A stretch of DNA of 64,000 nt from Candidatus Buchananbacteria bacterium CG10_big_fil_rev_8_21_14_0_10_33_19 (GCA_002773855.1 PEZY01000012.1:345671-409670); one strand, 5' to 3'. Positions 42,062 through 50,530 are shown, numbered from the stretch's first letter. Translations and numbers: made by a program. The notes: a model not told the origin generated them from the letters alone.

Positions 42062-43177
42062 TTAATAGTTTAATGTTTTAAATACGTTAACCACTTCATA
42101 AGCGGTTTTGTCCCAACTATACTCGTTAGCTACCGAAAATCCATTGCTAATTAAATCTTTTTTGAGTTCATCATTATTTAAAATTGCCGTCATAGATTCA
42201 TGAAGTTCATTAACATTATAAGGATCAACTAATATAGCACCATTTTTTACAATCTCTACCTGAGAAGAGTTGGAACCAGAAATAACAGGTGTCCCACAAG
42301 CCATGGCTTCAATTGGTGGCAAACCAAAGCCTTCATAATATGATGGGTAAACAAATAAACCAGCTAAGTTATACAAACCTCGCTTATCAGACTCATTAAT
42401 GTATCCAATTATTTTAATTTTATCATTTTTCTTAGCTAATTGCATTATTTTCTTCGATTTCCACCCGCCACCACCACTAATTACCAAATAATAATCAGTA
42501 TTTAATTTACTATAAGCTTCGACAATGCTTTCAATATTTTTTCTCGGCTCCAAAGTTCCCAAATATAAAATAAATTTAGCTGGTAATTTATACTTTTTAA
42601 CCACTCTATTTAATTCTATTTGGTTAGTTACTACTCTAAATTTTGAATCAACACCTTCATAAACTACTCTCACGCCATATGGGTCTACTTTAAGTAGATC
42701 AATTAAATCATTTTTAGTACTTTCTGAAACCGCAATTACTACTTCCGATTTTTCGATAATTCTTTTGACCATCAATATTTTATGCCAAAACCTAGATTTT
42801 AAAGTTAAAAACTGAGGATATCTTAGATAAGACAAGTCATGAACTGTAATAACTTTTTTACAATTATTTGATAAGGCAGAAAAATTAATATTTGGCATAA
42901 AAAATATATCCACCTCCCCTATTAATTTATCAATACTTGGTTTATTAAATAACAGAAATGACAAGTTTAAGATTTTATTGGAATATTTAAAGCCAGAAAA
43001 TGTCACATTTTTAGATGAAAATTTTGGCAATTTAAATGGTTTAGAATTATTATAAAAAAGAATATATTCATTATTTTTATCTAATTCAAAAATAGCTTGA
43101 AGCAAATTAAAGGTATACCAAGCAATACCAGAATAATTATCAGACATTAAACACCTTATATCAATACCTATTTTCAT
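42062..43177 (-). CDS. GT4 family glycosyltransferase
   Basis: The protein has 371 residues and the same layout as its neighbour (MKIGIDIRCLMSDNYSGIAWYTFNLL at the start; LYLGTLEPRKN and EGFGLPPIEAMACGTPVI near the end). The two are probably tandem duplicates that have diverged. It overlaps the upstream gene by 17 nt and is 1 nt from the downstream one. Confidence 0.88.
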   Translation of the reverse strand: MKIGIDIRCLMSDNYSGIAWYTFNLLQAIFELDKNNEYILFYNNSKPFKLPKFSSKNVTFSGFKYSNKILNLSFLLFNKPSIDKLIGEVDIFFMPNINFSALSNNCKKVITVHDLSYLRYPQFLTLKSRFWHKILMVKRIIEKSEVVIAVSESTKNDLIDLLKVDPYGVRVVYEGVDSKFRVVTNQIELNRVVKKYKLPAKFILYLGTLEPRKNIESIVEAYSKLNTDYYLVISGGGGWKSKKIMQLAKKNDKIKIIGYINESDKRGLYNLAGLFVYPSYYEGFGLPPIEAMACGTPVISGSNSSQVEIVKNGAILVDPYNVNELHESMTAILNNDELKKDLISNGFSVANEYSWDKTAYEVVNVFKTLNY

Positions 43178-44255
43178 AGTTTTCTTTTAAAACTTCATTT
43201 ATTTGTACCTTAAAATTATCAATACTAAATTTTTTAGCATGAGTCCTGATAAAATTGGGGTCGTATTTATTTTCATCGAATCTAATAACTTTATCGGCTA
43301 ATTCTTCCCACCATTGTTCCTCAAAAAATTCACCAGTTTGCCCTTCAATAATTGTTTCGGTGGCCCCACCGGACCTATAGGCAATAACTGGTCGACCAGA
43401 AGCCATCGCTTCAATAGCCGTAATACCAAAATCCTCCTCTTGAGGATTAAGATAGGCTAAACAACCAGCATATAAATCTTTCTTTTGATTGTCAGACACT
43501 TTGCCTAAAAATTCAATGTTAGATTTAGCTAAACTTTTTAAATATTTCATTTCTGGTCCAACTCCAAAAATTTTAAGTGGCACACCTAACCTAGAAAAAG
43601 CCTTAACCGCTAAATCCAATTTTTTATAAGGCACCAATCTACCACCGGCCAAATAGTACTTCTTAGGCTTATTAGAAATATAAAAGTTATCAATATCAAC
43701 TGGTGGATAAATTACTCGACTATCACGACTATAATATTTTTTAATTCTACTTTTAACCGTGCTAGAATTAGCCACAAACAAATCTACCCTATCAGCTGCT
43801 AACCTATCCCATTGCCTTAATTTTCTCAGAGTAAATGGTAAAACAATTTTAACCAATGGATTAACCTTAAGGCCCTCAACATAAGAATAGGTATCGGTCC
43901 ATAAAAATCTAGTTGGCGTATGACAATAACAAATATGTAAACTATTAGGATTGGTAATAACCCCCTTAGAAAAAGCTGAGGAGCTAGATATTACCAAATC
44001 ATAGTCCATTAAATTATGACCCTCGGTGGCCATTGGCATTAGGGCCAACCACCACTGATATTTATTAACACCTAAGGATATTCTTTGTAAAAAAGAAGTT
44101 ACGATTTTTTTATCGTGAAAAAATGTATGAGTGTGTTTTTTATCAATTAACAAAGTAAAAATAGGAGCTTCAGGAAACATTTCCTTAAGCACCATTAAAA
44201 CCCTCTCTGCGCCGCCATCCTGAGCCAGATGGTCATGAACTAAAGCAACTTTCAT
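43161..44255 (-). CDS. GT4 family glycosyltransferase (WbaZ-like)
   Basis: The protein has 364 residues. It starts MKVALVHDHLAQDGGAERVL, has CYCHTPTRFLWTD in the middle and EDFGITAIEAMASGRPVIAYRSGGATETI in the donor domain, as in WbaZ-type mannosyl- or fucosyl-type transferases. It is the first gene of the three-gene operon. A -10-like GATAAT lies 4 nt before the ATG. Confidence 0.88.
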   Translation of the reverse strand: MKVALVHDHLAQDGGAERVLMVLKEMFPEAPIFTLLIDKKHTHTFFHDKKIVTSFLQRISLGVNKYQWWLALMPMATEGHNLMDYDLVISSSSAFSKGVITNPNSLHICYCHTPTRFLWTDTYSYVEGLKVNPLVKIVLPFTLRKLRQWDRLAADRVDLFVANSSTVKSRIKKYYSRDSRVIYPPVDIDNFYISNKPKKYYLAGGRLVPYKKLDLAVKAFSRLGVPLKIFGVGPEMKYLKSLAKSNIEFLGKVSDNQKKDLYAGCLAYLNPQEEDFGITAIEAMASGRPVIAYRSGGATETIIEGQTGEFFEEQWWEELADKVIRFDENKYDPNFIRTHAKKFSIDNFKVQINEVLKENYENRY

Positions 44256-44294
44256 AGTAATTATCTTAACAAAAATAGTCCTTTTTTAGCAAAT

Positions 44295-44318
44295 AAAAAA
44301 GTAGGCAATCTACCTACT
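44295..44318 (-). terminator. Terminator of the sugar-phosphate transferase gene
   Basis: AGTAGG/CCTACT with a 7-nt loop and a run of six T on the minus strand. It separates the initiating transferase from the three GT4 genes. Confidence 0.8.
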
Positions 44319-44332
44319 AATTATTCGATATC

Positions 44333-45736
44333 TTACTCCGTTTTTCTTTTCTTTAAGACAGCTAATGGCGTCCTAAATAAAATCATTAGATCTAATTTGG
44401 GACTCCAATTTTCCATATACCAAATATCTAGCCGAATTTCATCATCAAAGTTTAAATCAGATCGTCCAGAAACTTGAGCCATACCAGTCATACCTGGCTT
44501 GATAGTCAAAACTCGCTTTTGATGACTATTATATTTAGCCACTTCCTCAACTTCATGAGGCCTAGGACCGACTAAACTCATGCGACCTATTAAAACATTA
44601 AATAATTCCGGCAATTCATCAATAGAAAATCTTCTGATTATTTTTCCTACTCTGGTAATCCTCGGATCATCTTTTAATTTAATCATCGGAGTACCAGCTC
44701 GTAAATTCTCATGAGTGGCCATAAATTCTTCATCAAATCTTTTTTGATGAGCATTTTTTACCATCGAACGAAATTTAAAATATTTAAATGGCCGGCCAAA
44801 TTGCCCAATCCGTTGATAAGAAAAAAATATCTGCCCTCTGGAATCTATTAATATTAAAAATGAAATCAGCAGTAGAAATGGAATAATAAGGGTAATTAAA
44901 AAAGTAGAAATAACTACATCAAAAACTCTTTTATAAATTTTGCCCCATCCATCGAGTCTAGTTTTTTTGACCTCAATAATCGGTAGACCAGCAATAGTAT
45001 TGAATTCAAAATTAGTAATAGGCGTGTCAAATATGCCAGCTACAAATTTTAAGGTGATATGATTTAAATAAGAAAAATCATTTAACCTGGTCACTTGTTC
45101 ATTAGGAATACTAGCATCAGCGATTAATATCTCATCAAATTTATCACTCATCAGTAGCTGATAAATTTCTTTTTCAGACTCTAAACTAAAATCTGAAAAT
45201 TTGCCAACTACTTTAAAACCAGCCTTCACATCTTTTTTAAAATTTTCTTCTACCTCTTGAGCTAATTTACCACGACCAATAATTATCACTCGATGGACTC
45301 CTAAGCCATATTTATATAATGAATGTTGAATCAATCTGATCAAGCCACGACTAGTGATAACAAAAATTGTCGAAAAAATCCAACCAGCAATAATAATAAA
45401 ACGAGAATCAAACAAATTACGAGAAAAGAAAAATATAAACATCAAAATAGCCACCGCCGTCGATGAACCCAAAATAATTTTATAAATTTCATCAATCGGC
45501 CGTCTAGTGCCGCGCATTGAATAAAGTCCAGCTATTGCAAAACCAAATATCCAAATTGCCGATATCCCCCAAAGAAACCCCAGATATGAATTAAATGACA
45601 ATTCAAAAATAGCCGGTCTAATCTCTTGAACTGGCTGCCAAAAACGAATGGAATATGAAGCGATGCCAGCTAGAACCACTGTTAAATAATCAATGGGCAC
45701 TAGGCTAGCAGAAATCGCTATTTCTGATCTTTTCAT
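44333..45736 (-). CDS. Polyprenyl glycosylphosphotransferase (WcaJ/WbaP-type)
   Basis: The protein has 467 residues: four N-terminal membrane helices, a Rossmann-like CoA-binding-type domain (about 145-250), another helix near 280, then the bacterial sugar transferase domain with KFRSMV, DPRITRVGKIIRRFSIDELPELFNVLIGRMSLVGPRP and KPGMTGMAQVSGR. It loads the first sugar phosphate onto undecaprenyl phosphate for a surface polysaccharide. The promoter is at 45756-45784. Confidence 0.92.
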   Translation of the reverse strand: MKRSEIAISASLVPIDYLTVVLAGIASYSIRFWQPVQEIRPAIFELSFNSYLGFLWGISAIWIFGFAIAGLYSMRGTRRPIDEIYKIILGSSTAVAILMFIFFFSRNLFDSRFIIIAGWIFSTIFVITSRGLIRLIQHSLYKYGLGVHRVIIIGRGKLAQEVEENFKKDVKAGFKVVGKFSDFSLESEKEIYQLLMSDKFDEILIADASIPNEQVTRLNDFSYLNHITLKFVAGIFDTPITNFEFNTIAGLPIIEVKKTRLDGWGKIYKRVFDVVISTFLITLIIPFLLLISFLILIDSRGQIFFSYQRIGQFGRPFKYFKFRSMVKNAHQKRFDEEFMATHENLRAGTPMIKLKDDPRITRVGKIIRRFSIDELPELFNVLIGRMSLVGPRPHEVEEVAKYNSHQKRVLTIKPGMTGMAQVSGRSDLNFDDEIRLDIWYMENWSPKLDLMILFRTPLAVLKKRKTE

Positions 45737-45755
45737 ACATATATTTTAACACATA

Positions 45756-45784
45756 ATACTACCATATAAAAGCTAAATTGTCAA
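45756..45784 (-). promoter_or_regulatory. Promoter of the sugar-phosphate transferase gene
   Basis: TTGACA at 45779-45784, a 17-nt spacer and TAGTAT at 45756-45761 on the minus strand, directly behind the terminator of the gene upstream. Confidence 0.78.
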
Positions 45785-45810
45785 TAAAAAAACCCAGTAT
45801 ATAACTGGGT
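45785..45810 (-). terminator. Terminator of the 189-aa membrane protein gene
   Basis: ACCCAGT/ACTGGGT with a short AU loop and seven T on the minus strand. Confidence 0.85.
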
Positions 45811-45817
45811 ATAATAA

Positions 45818-46387
45818 TTATCCGAAAACAATCAATGAACAAATAAGAGAAATAACTAAAAAAATAACTACATGACATACAGCTGAAACCGTTTCCCAAC
45901 TAACTTCGCCATGACTAGCTTCCGCAAATTTATACCTTCGCACATAAGAATAACTGCCATCCTCATTTTTTATACGATCGGCCTTATGATAATAACTATA
46001 TGATCTTAAAATAAAAGTACCAATAACTACCCAAACTAAACTACCACCGATTATCGACCAAACATCTTCGCCAACCATTTTCCAGATAATAATACCCACC
46101 ACCATAATACCAACTGGAGTTTTAACAAACTCGTTGACCTGTGTACCTAACTGATCACAGGCTCCAGAAATCGCTGTACCAATATTGACGCCAATATTTG
46201 TCCACTTTTCAGCCTGATCAGCCATCTCCAGTGGTGTAATCTCACCACTAGCGATTTTTTGCGCCTGTAACACTTGAGCCGCAGTTTCCGGATCAAGCTT
46301 ATTCAAATCAATACTAATTTTATTACCCTGAGCAAAAATAGTACCACAAATAAGCACAAAAGCCAGAAAAATAGATAATCTTTTCAT
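45818..46387 (-). CDS. Hypothetical exported membrane protein (189 aa)
   Basis: A signal peptide (MKRLSIFLAFVLICGTIFAQ) is followed by an external helical stretch. Two closely spaced helices come next (about 93-128, PVGIMVVGIIIWKMVG and IIGGSLVWVVIGTFIL), then a polar loop and a last helix (about 168-187). No family is recognised. It is monocistronic: promoter 46455-46483, a 9-bp leader hairpin (46421-46443), an AGAAGGAA site, and its own terminator. Confidence 0.75.
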   Translation of the reverse strand: MKRLSIFLAFVLICGTIFAQGNKISIDLNKLDPETAAQVLQAQKIASGEITPLEMADQAEKWTNIGVNIGTAISGACDQLGTQVNEFVKTPVGIMVVGIIIWKMVGEDVWSIIGGSLVWVVIGTFILRSYSYYHKADRIKNEDGSYSYVRRYKFAEASHGEVSWETVSAVCHVVIFLVISLICSLIVFG

Positions 46388-46420
46388 GTTTCTGATTCCT
46401 TCTAGTTGAAAGGTGCTACT

Positions 46421-46483
46421 AGTGCTAAGATTGGCTTAGCACTTTCTGATCTATAACATAAAACAATATTAGAAAATTGTCAA
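46421..46483 (-). promoter_or_regulatory. Promoter and 5' hairpin of the 189-aa protein gene
   Basis: TTGACA at 46478-46483, a 17-nt spacer and TATGTT at 46455-46460 on the minus strand. A perfect 9-bp hairpin, AGTGCTAAG/CTTAGCACT (46421-46443), begins about five bases after the predicted start of transcription, as a 5' stabiliser would. Confidence 0.65.
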
Positions 46484-46484
46484 T

Positions 46485-46695
46485 AAAAAAAGAGCCACCA
46501 GCAGCTCTTTGACTTTGTGTCTTGCATTCGGTCGTCCCTACTAACAAGCAAGCTAGCGAATCAATATTAGCTGGAGGCGAACCTCATAAGCCTATGGTAC
46601 AACCAGTGTCTACTAGACATGGCGGAGATATTGATTCTACTGGTGACTAGGCCAAGACCTTAGAGAAACGCTTTTGGCCCAATTACGCTTCAGGT
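46485..46695 (-). ncRNA. Candidate structured RNA (about 210 nt)
   Basis: A promoter (46702-46730) and a strong terminator (AAAGAGC/GCTCTTT, 46485-46510) frame a non-coding, GC-richer stretch. Stems visible in order on the minus strand: AATTAC/GTAATT (46681-46699), GGGCCAA/TTGGCCT (46674-46680 with 46649-46655), and a long-range 10-bp GAATCAATAT/ATATTGATTC (46628-46637 with 46558-46567). The last encloses three small hairpins: GTCT/AGAC, TGGT/ACCA and GAGG/CCTC with a UUCG loop. This multi-branched fold is not one I recognise; 6S RNA would be a single long rod. Confidence 0.55.
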
Positions 46696-46701
46696 AATTT
46701 C

Positions 46702-46730
46702 ATTACTGTAAATATAAATTAATTTGTCAA
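46702..46730 (-). promoter_or_regulatory. Promoter of the 210-nt candidate RNA
   Basis: TTGACA at 46725-46730, a 17-nt spacer and AGTAAT at 46702-46707 on the minus strand. The -10 box is only a fair match. Confidence 0.5.
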
Positions 46731-46731
46731 T

Positions 46732-46755
46732 AAAAAAACAGCTTGTCTAAAGCCG
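46732..46755 (-). terminator. Terminator of RNase P RNA
   Basis: CGGCTT/AAGCTG around TAGAC with seven T on the minus strand, just behind the 3' end of rnpB. Confidence 0.78.
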
Positions 46756-46763
46756 TTCTTTTT

Positions 46764-47316
46764 TGTCTAGATAAATCTATAAGCCGAATTCTGTTCCTGA
46801 TGGGTCTGTCTCCAAATAGTCTTTTGTTTATAAGTTTTCACAATTTTGAAATAAATTTTTTAAACAATTTTTAAAGTTTAGTGGAGCTAAGCTGAAAAAA
46901 TTTTTATAAAATTTAGACAAAATTTGGAAATTTTAACAAATATGCTATTTGGTGACAGACCCATACAAAGAGATGACAATCTATCTGGATTAACTATTAC
47001 TAGTTAATTCTAGCCCCCTACTATATTTGGGGTTGCACTAAGTAGAGTTTACCACGAACTGCCGGTCACCGACAGCTGAGTCACGTAGCTTTAGACTAAG
47101 GGGATATCCCGTTCTTATTCTAAAACATCATGACACTTTTCACCTTTCATTTGCCGAAGCAAACTAGTATTGTCTCTGTGGCACTGGTCCTAACTATACC
47201 TCGCGATATAGCTGGTGGGCGTTACCCACTACCATGACTTTAATCATAGTGATTAAAGAGTGTTCGGACTTTCCTCTCCGATTAAAACCGGAGTAGTCAT
47301 CCAACTTATCTAGACA
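46764..47316 (-). ncRNA. rnpB: RNase P RNA with very large P19
   Basis: The ends pair as P1 (TGTCTAGATAA/TTATCTAGACA, 47306-47316 with 46764-46774). Universal parts are present on the minus strand: GAGGAAAGTCCGAACAC near the 5' end, GGTAAACTCTACTT, and ACAGAATTCGGCTTAT near the 3' end. Between the TAGAT segment and that 3' motif lies a 20-position helix (46800-46819 with 46945-46964, one mismatch) topped by a 125-nt AT-rich loop region. This is the P19 position, normally a short stem or absent. Total length is about 553 nt, against roughly 350-400 for most bacteria. Confidence 0.92.
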
Positions 47317-47321
47317 GTCAT

Positions 47322-47350
47322 ATTGTATCATAAATATAGTAAAATGTCAA
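47322..47350 (-). promoter_or_regulatory. Promoter of rnpB
   Basis: TTGACA at 47345-47350, a 17-nt spacer and TACAAT at 47322-47327 on the minus strand; the predicted start coincides with the first base of P1. Confidence 0.82.
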
Positions 47351-47412
47351 TACTTATTTTAAAATAAATAACAAAAAAATCCACCTCAAAAATGTTAACT
47401 TTTAATATCTTT

Positions 47413-47817
47413 TTATTTTTTTAACGCTTTATCAATAGCTTCGTTAACTAGTTTATCCGCTTCAACATTAGACTCTCGAAAAACATGAATAAATTTGATT
47501 TTTTTAAATTGCTGAGATAAATTATGCACCTTAACGAATAAGGACGCTAAACCGGCATTTTTTACCTTATACTCATGATTCAATTGCTTGACTACCAATT
47601 CAGAATCCAAATAACAATCCACTTCCTCAGCTTTAGCTTTTATCGCTTCTTCTAAACCCAAAATTAAAGCCTGGTACTCAGCCTGATTATTTGTTGATTC
47701 ACCAATATATTTTTTAAATAATTTCTTTTTGTCGCCAATTTCTAACACCACACCAATCCCCGCTGGACCAGGATTACCTCTAGCGCCACCGTCTGAATGC
47801 AAAATTACCTTAGTCAT
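47413..47817 (-). CDS. rnhA: Ribonuclease HI
   Basis: The protein has 134 residues. HSDGGARGNPGPAGIGVV carries the first catalytic Asp, STNNQAEYQALILGLEEA the Glu, YLDSELVV the second Asp, and ESNVEADKLVNEAID the last Asp, so the catalytic set is complete. It removes RNA from RNA-DNA hybrids. Three perfect palindromic 12-mers fill the leader (47824-47859). Confidence 0.94.
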   Translation of the reverse strand: MTKVILHSDGGARGNPGPAGIGVVLEIGDKKKLFKKYIGESTNNQAEYQALILGLEEAIKAKAEEVDCYLDSELVVKQLNHEYKVKNAGLASLFVKVHNLSQQFKKIKFIHVFRESNVEADKLVNEAIDKALKK

Positions 47818-47823
47818 AAATTT

Positions 47824-47869
47824 AAATACGTATTTAAATACGTATTTAAATACGTATTTTTTTATTATA
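47824..47869. promoter_or_regulatory. Triple AAATACGTATTT repeat at the rnhA promoter
   Basis: Three exact tandem copies of the perfect palindrome AAATACGTATTT occupy 47824-47859. TATAAT (minus strand) is at 47864-47869, 4 bp away, and the rnhA ATG is 6 bp on the other side. The repeats therefore cover the predicted transcription start and the place where a ribosome binding site would be. Confidence 0.75.
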
Positions 47870-47899
47870 ACAAAAAAGTTTCAAAATAAAAATCAAAAA

Positions 47900-49627
47900 C
47901 TACTTAGCACTTTCCATTAAATCTACTATTTTTAGCTGTAATTCTTTATTACCGTTCCATTCATTAACTCCTATTTCAAAAACGACATCAATATTATCAC
48001 CGACATTTAATTTGGCACACCAATCACCAAAAGAAAAACCAATCATTTTATGAATGACTGGATGATTAGTTTGACTAACCATCGCCCGTAAATGCTTGCC
48101 ATCACTACCCACTGTTTGAACTTGTTCAATTTTTAAATTCCTAATCAAAAACAATGGCATATCATTAGCCTCGCCAAATGGTTCAAATTTTTCTAACTTA
48201 TAATAAAAATTCCAATCAATATCTGCTAGTTCAATTTCGGCTTCAATTTTTAATATTTCTCGAAGATCAGCATCTTTTAAAGCCTCCGTAGCAATAGCTA
48301 CCATTTTTTTATGAAAATTATCTAAATTTTCTTTACCAATAATCGTAAAACCACAAGCCTGTGGATGGCCACCAAATTTTTCTAAATACTCACTACATTC
48401 ACTTAAAGCACTAGTAATATCAAAACCATTTACACTTCGGCCAGAACCCACATATTTATCACCATCCTGAGATATAATAATAGCTGGTAAATTATATTTA
48501 TCACTAATTCTACCAGCCACCAAACCTACCACCCCCGGATGCCAACTTTCACCGGATGCCAACAATAATTTATCATCTTTTATCTGACTAACGATTTTGT
48601 CAGCTTCTTTCATCATTGTCACTGTTATAGATTGTCGTCTAGTGTTTTCTTCTTCTAATTTTTGTACTAATTTATCAGATTCATCATCATTATCAGAAAT
48701 AAGTAATTCAAAGGCTAGTGAAGCGTGATTTATTCGTCCAGCCGCATTTAGTCGTGGCACTATGCGCCAGCCAATATATTGAGTATCCAGCTTACCGCTA
48801 AAATGATTAAGCTTTTCAACTATTTTCATAATACCCTTGCGTCTAGTTTTATCTAGAACAATCAAGCCATATTTTACAAAAATTCGGTTTTCACCCAAAA
48901 GCGGCATAATATCTCCCACTGTGGCAATCGCTACTAAATCAAGCAGCCATTTATCAAAGCCAAGCGGTAATTTATTAGCCCATACAAACTCATCTTGAGT
49001 TTTGAGTAGTCCTTGAACGACCTTAAAAGCTACACCAGCACCACATAATTTTCGAAAAGGATACTGACAATCATTGAGTGATGGATTAATAATAGCATAA
49101 GCGTCTAACGGCAATTCCTGTGGCTCCTTATGGTGGTCGGTGACAATTATATCAACCTTATTTTTTTTAAACTCAGATACTTCTTCTTTATTAGAAATAC
49201 CACAATCGACAGTGACTACTAATTTATAACCACTATCACTTATTTCTTGAACCGCTGTCATATTCAAACCATAGCCCTCACCTTCTCGAAAAGGAATTCT
49301 AATGTCAACATCAGCGCCTAACTTTTTAAGCGCACTATAAATGACCGCCGTTGAACAAACACCATCAGCATCATAATCACCATAAATCATGATTTTTTCT
49401 TTATCCTTAATAGCCTGAAGTATTCTAGTAGTCGCCTTTTTCATATCTGCAAACAAAAAAGGATCAGCAACTTGCTCATCATAATTAGGACTTAAAAAAT
49501 CATTAATTGATTTTTTATCATCAAAACCTCGATTATGTAATAACTGTAAAATTATTTTGTTTTCAGATGGTAAAATTTTCACTAAATCTCCACCCATAAC
49601 CTCAGATACCTGCCATTTTTTATGCAT
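47900..49627 (-). CDS. recJ: Single-stranded-DNA-specific exonuclease RecJ
   Basis: The protein has 575 residues. DHH phosphoesterase motifs are YGDYDADGVCSTAV, VVTVDCGISN and VTDHHKEP; the DHHA1 region has SGRSVNGFDITSALS and KFGGHPQACGF; a C-terminal OB-like domain follows. It degrades single-stranded DNA 5' to 3' in repair, and its presence with RecR fits a RecFOR-type route. Confidence 0.95.
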   Translation of the reverse strand: MHKKWQVSEVMGGDLVKILPSENKIILQLLHNRGFDDKKSINDFLSPNYDEQVADPFLFADMKKATTRILQAIKDKEKIMIYGDYDADGVCSTAVIYSALKKLGADVDIRIPFREGEGYGLNMTAVQEISDSGYKLVVTVDCGISNKEEVSEFKKNKVDIIVTDHHKEPQELPLDAYAIINPSLNDCQYPFRKLCGAGVAFKVVQGLLKTQDEFVWANKLPLGFDKWLLDLVAIATVGDIMPLLGENRIFVKYGLIVLDKTRRKGIMKIVEKLNHFSGKLDTQYIGWRIVPRLNAAGRINHASLAFELLISDNDDESDKLVQKLEEENTRRQSITVTMMKEADKIVSQIKDDKLLLASGESWHPGVVGLVAGRISDKYNLPAIIISQDGDKYVGSGRSVNGFDITSALSECSEYLEKFGGHPQACGFTIIGKENLDNFHKKMVAIATEALKDADLREILKIEAEIELADIDWNFYYKLEKFEPFGEANDMPLFLIRNLKIEQVQTVGSDGKHLRAMVSQTNHPVIHKMIGFSFGDWCAKLNVGDNIDVVFEIGVNEWNGNKELQLKIVDLMESAK

Positions 49628-49682
49628 TGATATAAACTAAGTAATTATAAGAATAGATTGATTTTATCAAAGATAGTACTAA

Positions 49683-49711
49683 TTGACAATTAATAACATT
49701 TTTAATATCAT
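49683..49711 (+). promoter_or_regulatory. Promoter for the 31-aa membrane peptide
   Basis: TTGACA at 49683-49688, a 17-nt spacer and TATCAT at 49706-49711 on the plus strand. The ATG at 49722 is only 10 nt after the -10 box. Confidence 0.65.
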
Positions 49712-49721
49712 TGATAGTGTT

Positions 49722-49817
49722 ATGAAAAAGAAAAAATTACAAAAATTTGCTTGGACAATTATTGTCATAATTATGATATTATCTATGGTTATTTTTAGCT
49801 TATCTCCTATCTTATAA
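49722..49817 (+). CDS. Single-helix membrane peptide (31 aa)
   Basis: The ORF has 32 codons including the stop: MKKKKLQKFAW followed by a hydrophobic helix rich in Ile, Met, Leu and Val, ending SPIL. A strong promoter sits directly upstream and leaves a leader of about 4 nt. It may be cotranscribed with the 112-aa gene 28 nt later. The function is unknown; lysine-then-helix peptides of this size often modulate membrane complexes. Confidence 0.5.
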   Translation: MKKKKLQKFAWTIIVIIMILSMVIFSLSPIL

Positions 49818-49845
49818 AGTCAAAATTCCAAGAAAGGACACTTAA

Positions 49846-50184
49846 GTGAACAGTGACAGGAAACATAAACTCGAAATAACTGATTTAAAAAGACAGTTAG
49901 CTCGAGCTAAACGACGCATTAACGAATTAGAAAATGTCGCTCATATTCGTCGAGAAGCCTATGTTAATATCCGCGATGACGCCTTTCATTTTTGTCAACA
50001 ATGGTTGGAATGTTTAAAACTTTTTGATAATACTTGGCGATCAAGATTTGTAGCCAAAGAAGCTTGGTTTGAACATTGTATGGAAGTTTTTCCAAAATCT
50101 GAAGCAGACTTAATGTCAAAAATGCATCAAAGTCGATTATTTGAAAATGGTGAAGTCCCACCAATCAAAAAACCCCTTAAATAA
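49846..50184 (+). CDS. Hypothetical coiled-coil protein (112 aa)
   Basis: It starts with GTG after an AAAGGA site. Residues 5-35 form a basic coiled coil (KLEITDLKRQLARAKRRINELENV), then a Trp/Phe/Cys-containing helical segment (FHFCQQWLECLKLFDNTW). The charge pattern of the coil could bind nucleic acid, but no family is recognised. A terminator overlaps its stop codon. Confidence 0.6.
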   Translation: MNSDRKHKLEITDLKRQLARAKRRINELENVAHIRREAYVNIRDDAFHFCQQWLECLKLFDNTWRSRFVAKEAWFEHCMEVFPKSEADLMSKMHQSRLFENGEVPPIKKPLK

Positions 50185-50193
50185 AGGGGTTTT
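50167..50193. terminator. Terminator overlapping the end of the 112-aa gene
   Basis: AAAACCCCTT/AAGGGGTTTT type stem with a 6-nt loop. The 5' arm codes for the last residues of the plus-strand gene. Confidence 0.82.
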
Positions 50194-50206
50194 ATATTTC
50201 CTAAAA

Positions 50207-50275
50207 TTATTTTTTCAGCACTGCCAAAAAAGCATCTGATGGAATATCTACTTTTCCAATACTCATCATTTTCTT
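50207..50275 (-). pseudogene. Decayed copy of the lepA 3' end
   Basis: The minus strand reads MMSIGKVDIPSDAFLAVLKK and a stop, matching the last 20 residues of the intact lepA 930 bp away (MMSIGRVDIPSDAFLAVLRK, stop) with only Arg-to-Lys changes, while the DNA differs at many third positions. No upstream lepA sequence is present. It is therefore a diverged fragment rather than a recent duplication, and it marks one edge of the DUF805 islet. Confidence 0.85.
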
Positions 50276-50374
50276 TATTAAAATTATTAAATAGTAAAAT
50301 TTGGACGCAATACATAAAAAAATAATTTATTCGTTCCTTTAACTAATGTTTTTTAATGAGTAAAAACAATTTTT

Positions 50375-50530
50375 TTAATACCTTGTATATACCAATCCAA
50401 AAATCAAACCAACACCCTTTATTCCTTCTCCTAATATTCCACCTATATAAAATGCTATTGTATAAGCGATAAGTGATATTAAAAAACATTTTAAAACTTA
50501 CATGTCGCCAATCATTTTTGCTAGTTTCAT
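50375..50530 (-). pseudogene. Small membrane-protein ORF broken by an in-frame stop
   Basis: From an ATG at 50528-50530 the frame reads MKLAKMIGDM, then TAA, then continues open for 40 codons (VLKCFLISLIAYTIAFYIGG...GLIFGLVYTRY) before a stop at 50375. The second part looks like two short membrane helices around a Gly-rich turn. This looks like a decaying gene; a downstream alternative start is not obvious. The rest of 50276-50624 shows nothing I can support. Confidence 0.35.

Noticed and set aside
46485..46695. 6S RNA or tmRNA as identity of the 210-nt RNA
   Set aside because: The fold is multi-branched rather than a single rod with a central bubble, and there is no tRNA-like domain or tag reading frame.
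50375..50530. Stop-codon reassignment explaining the in-frame TAA
   Set aside because: TAA ends many intact genes in this window, and only UGA recoding is known in some CPR lineages; decay is simpler.
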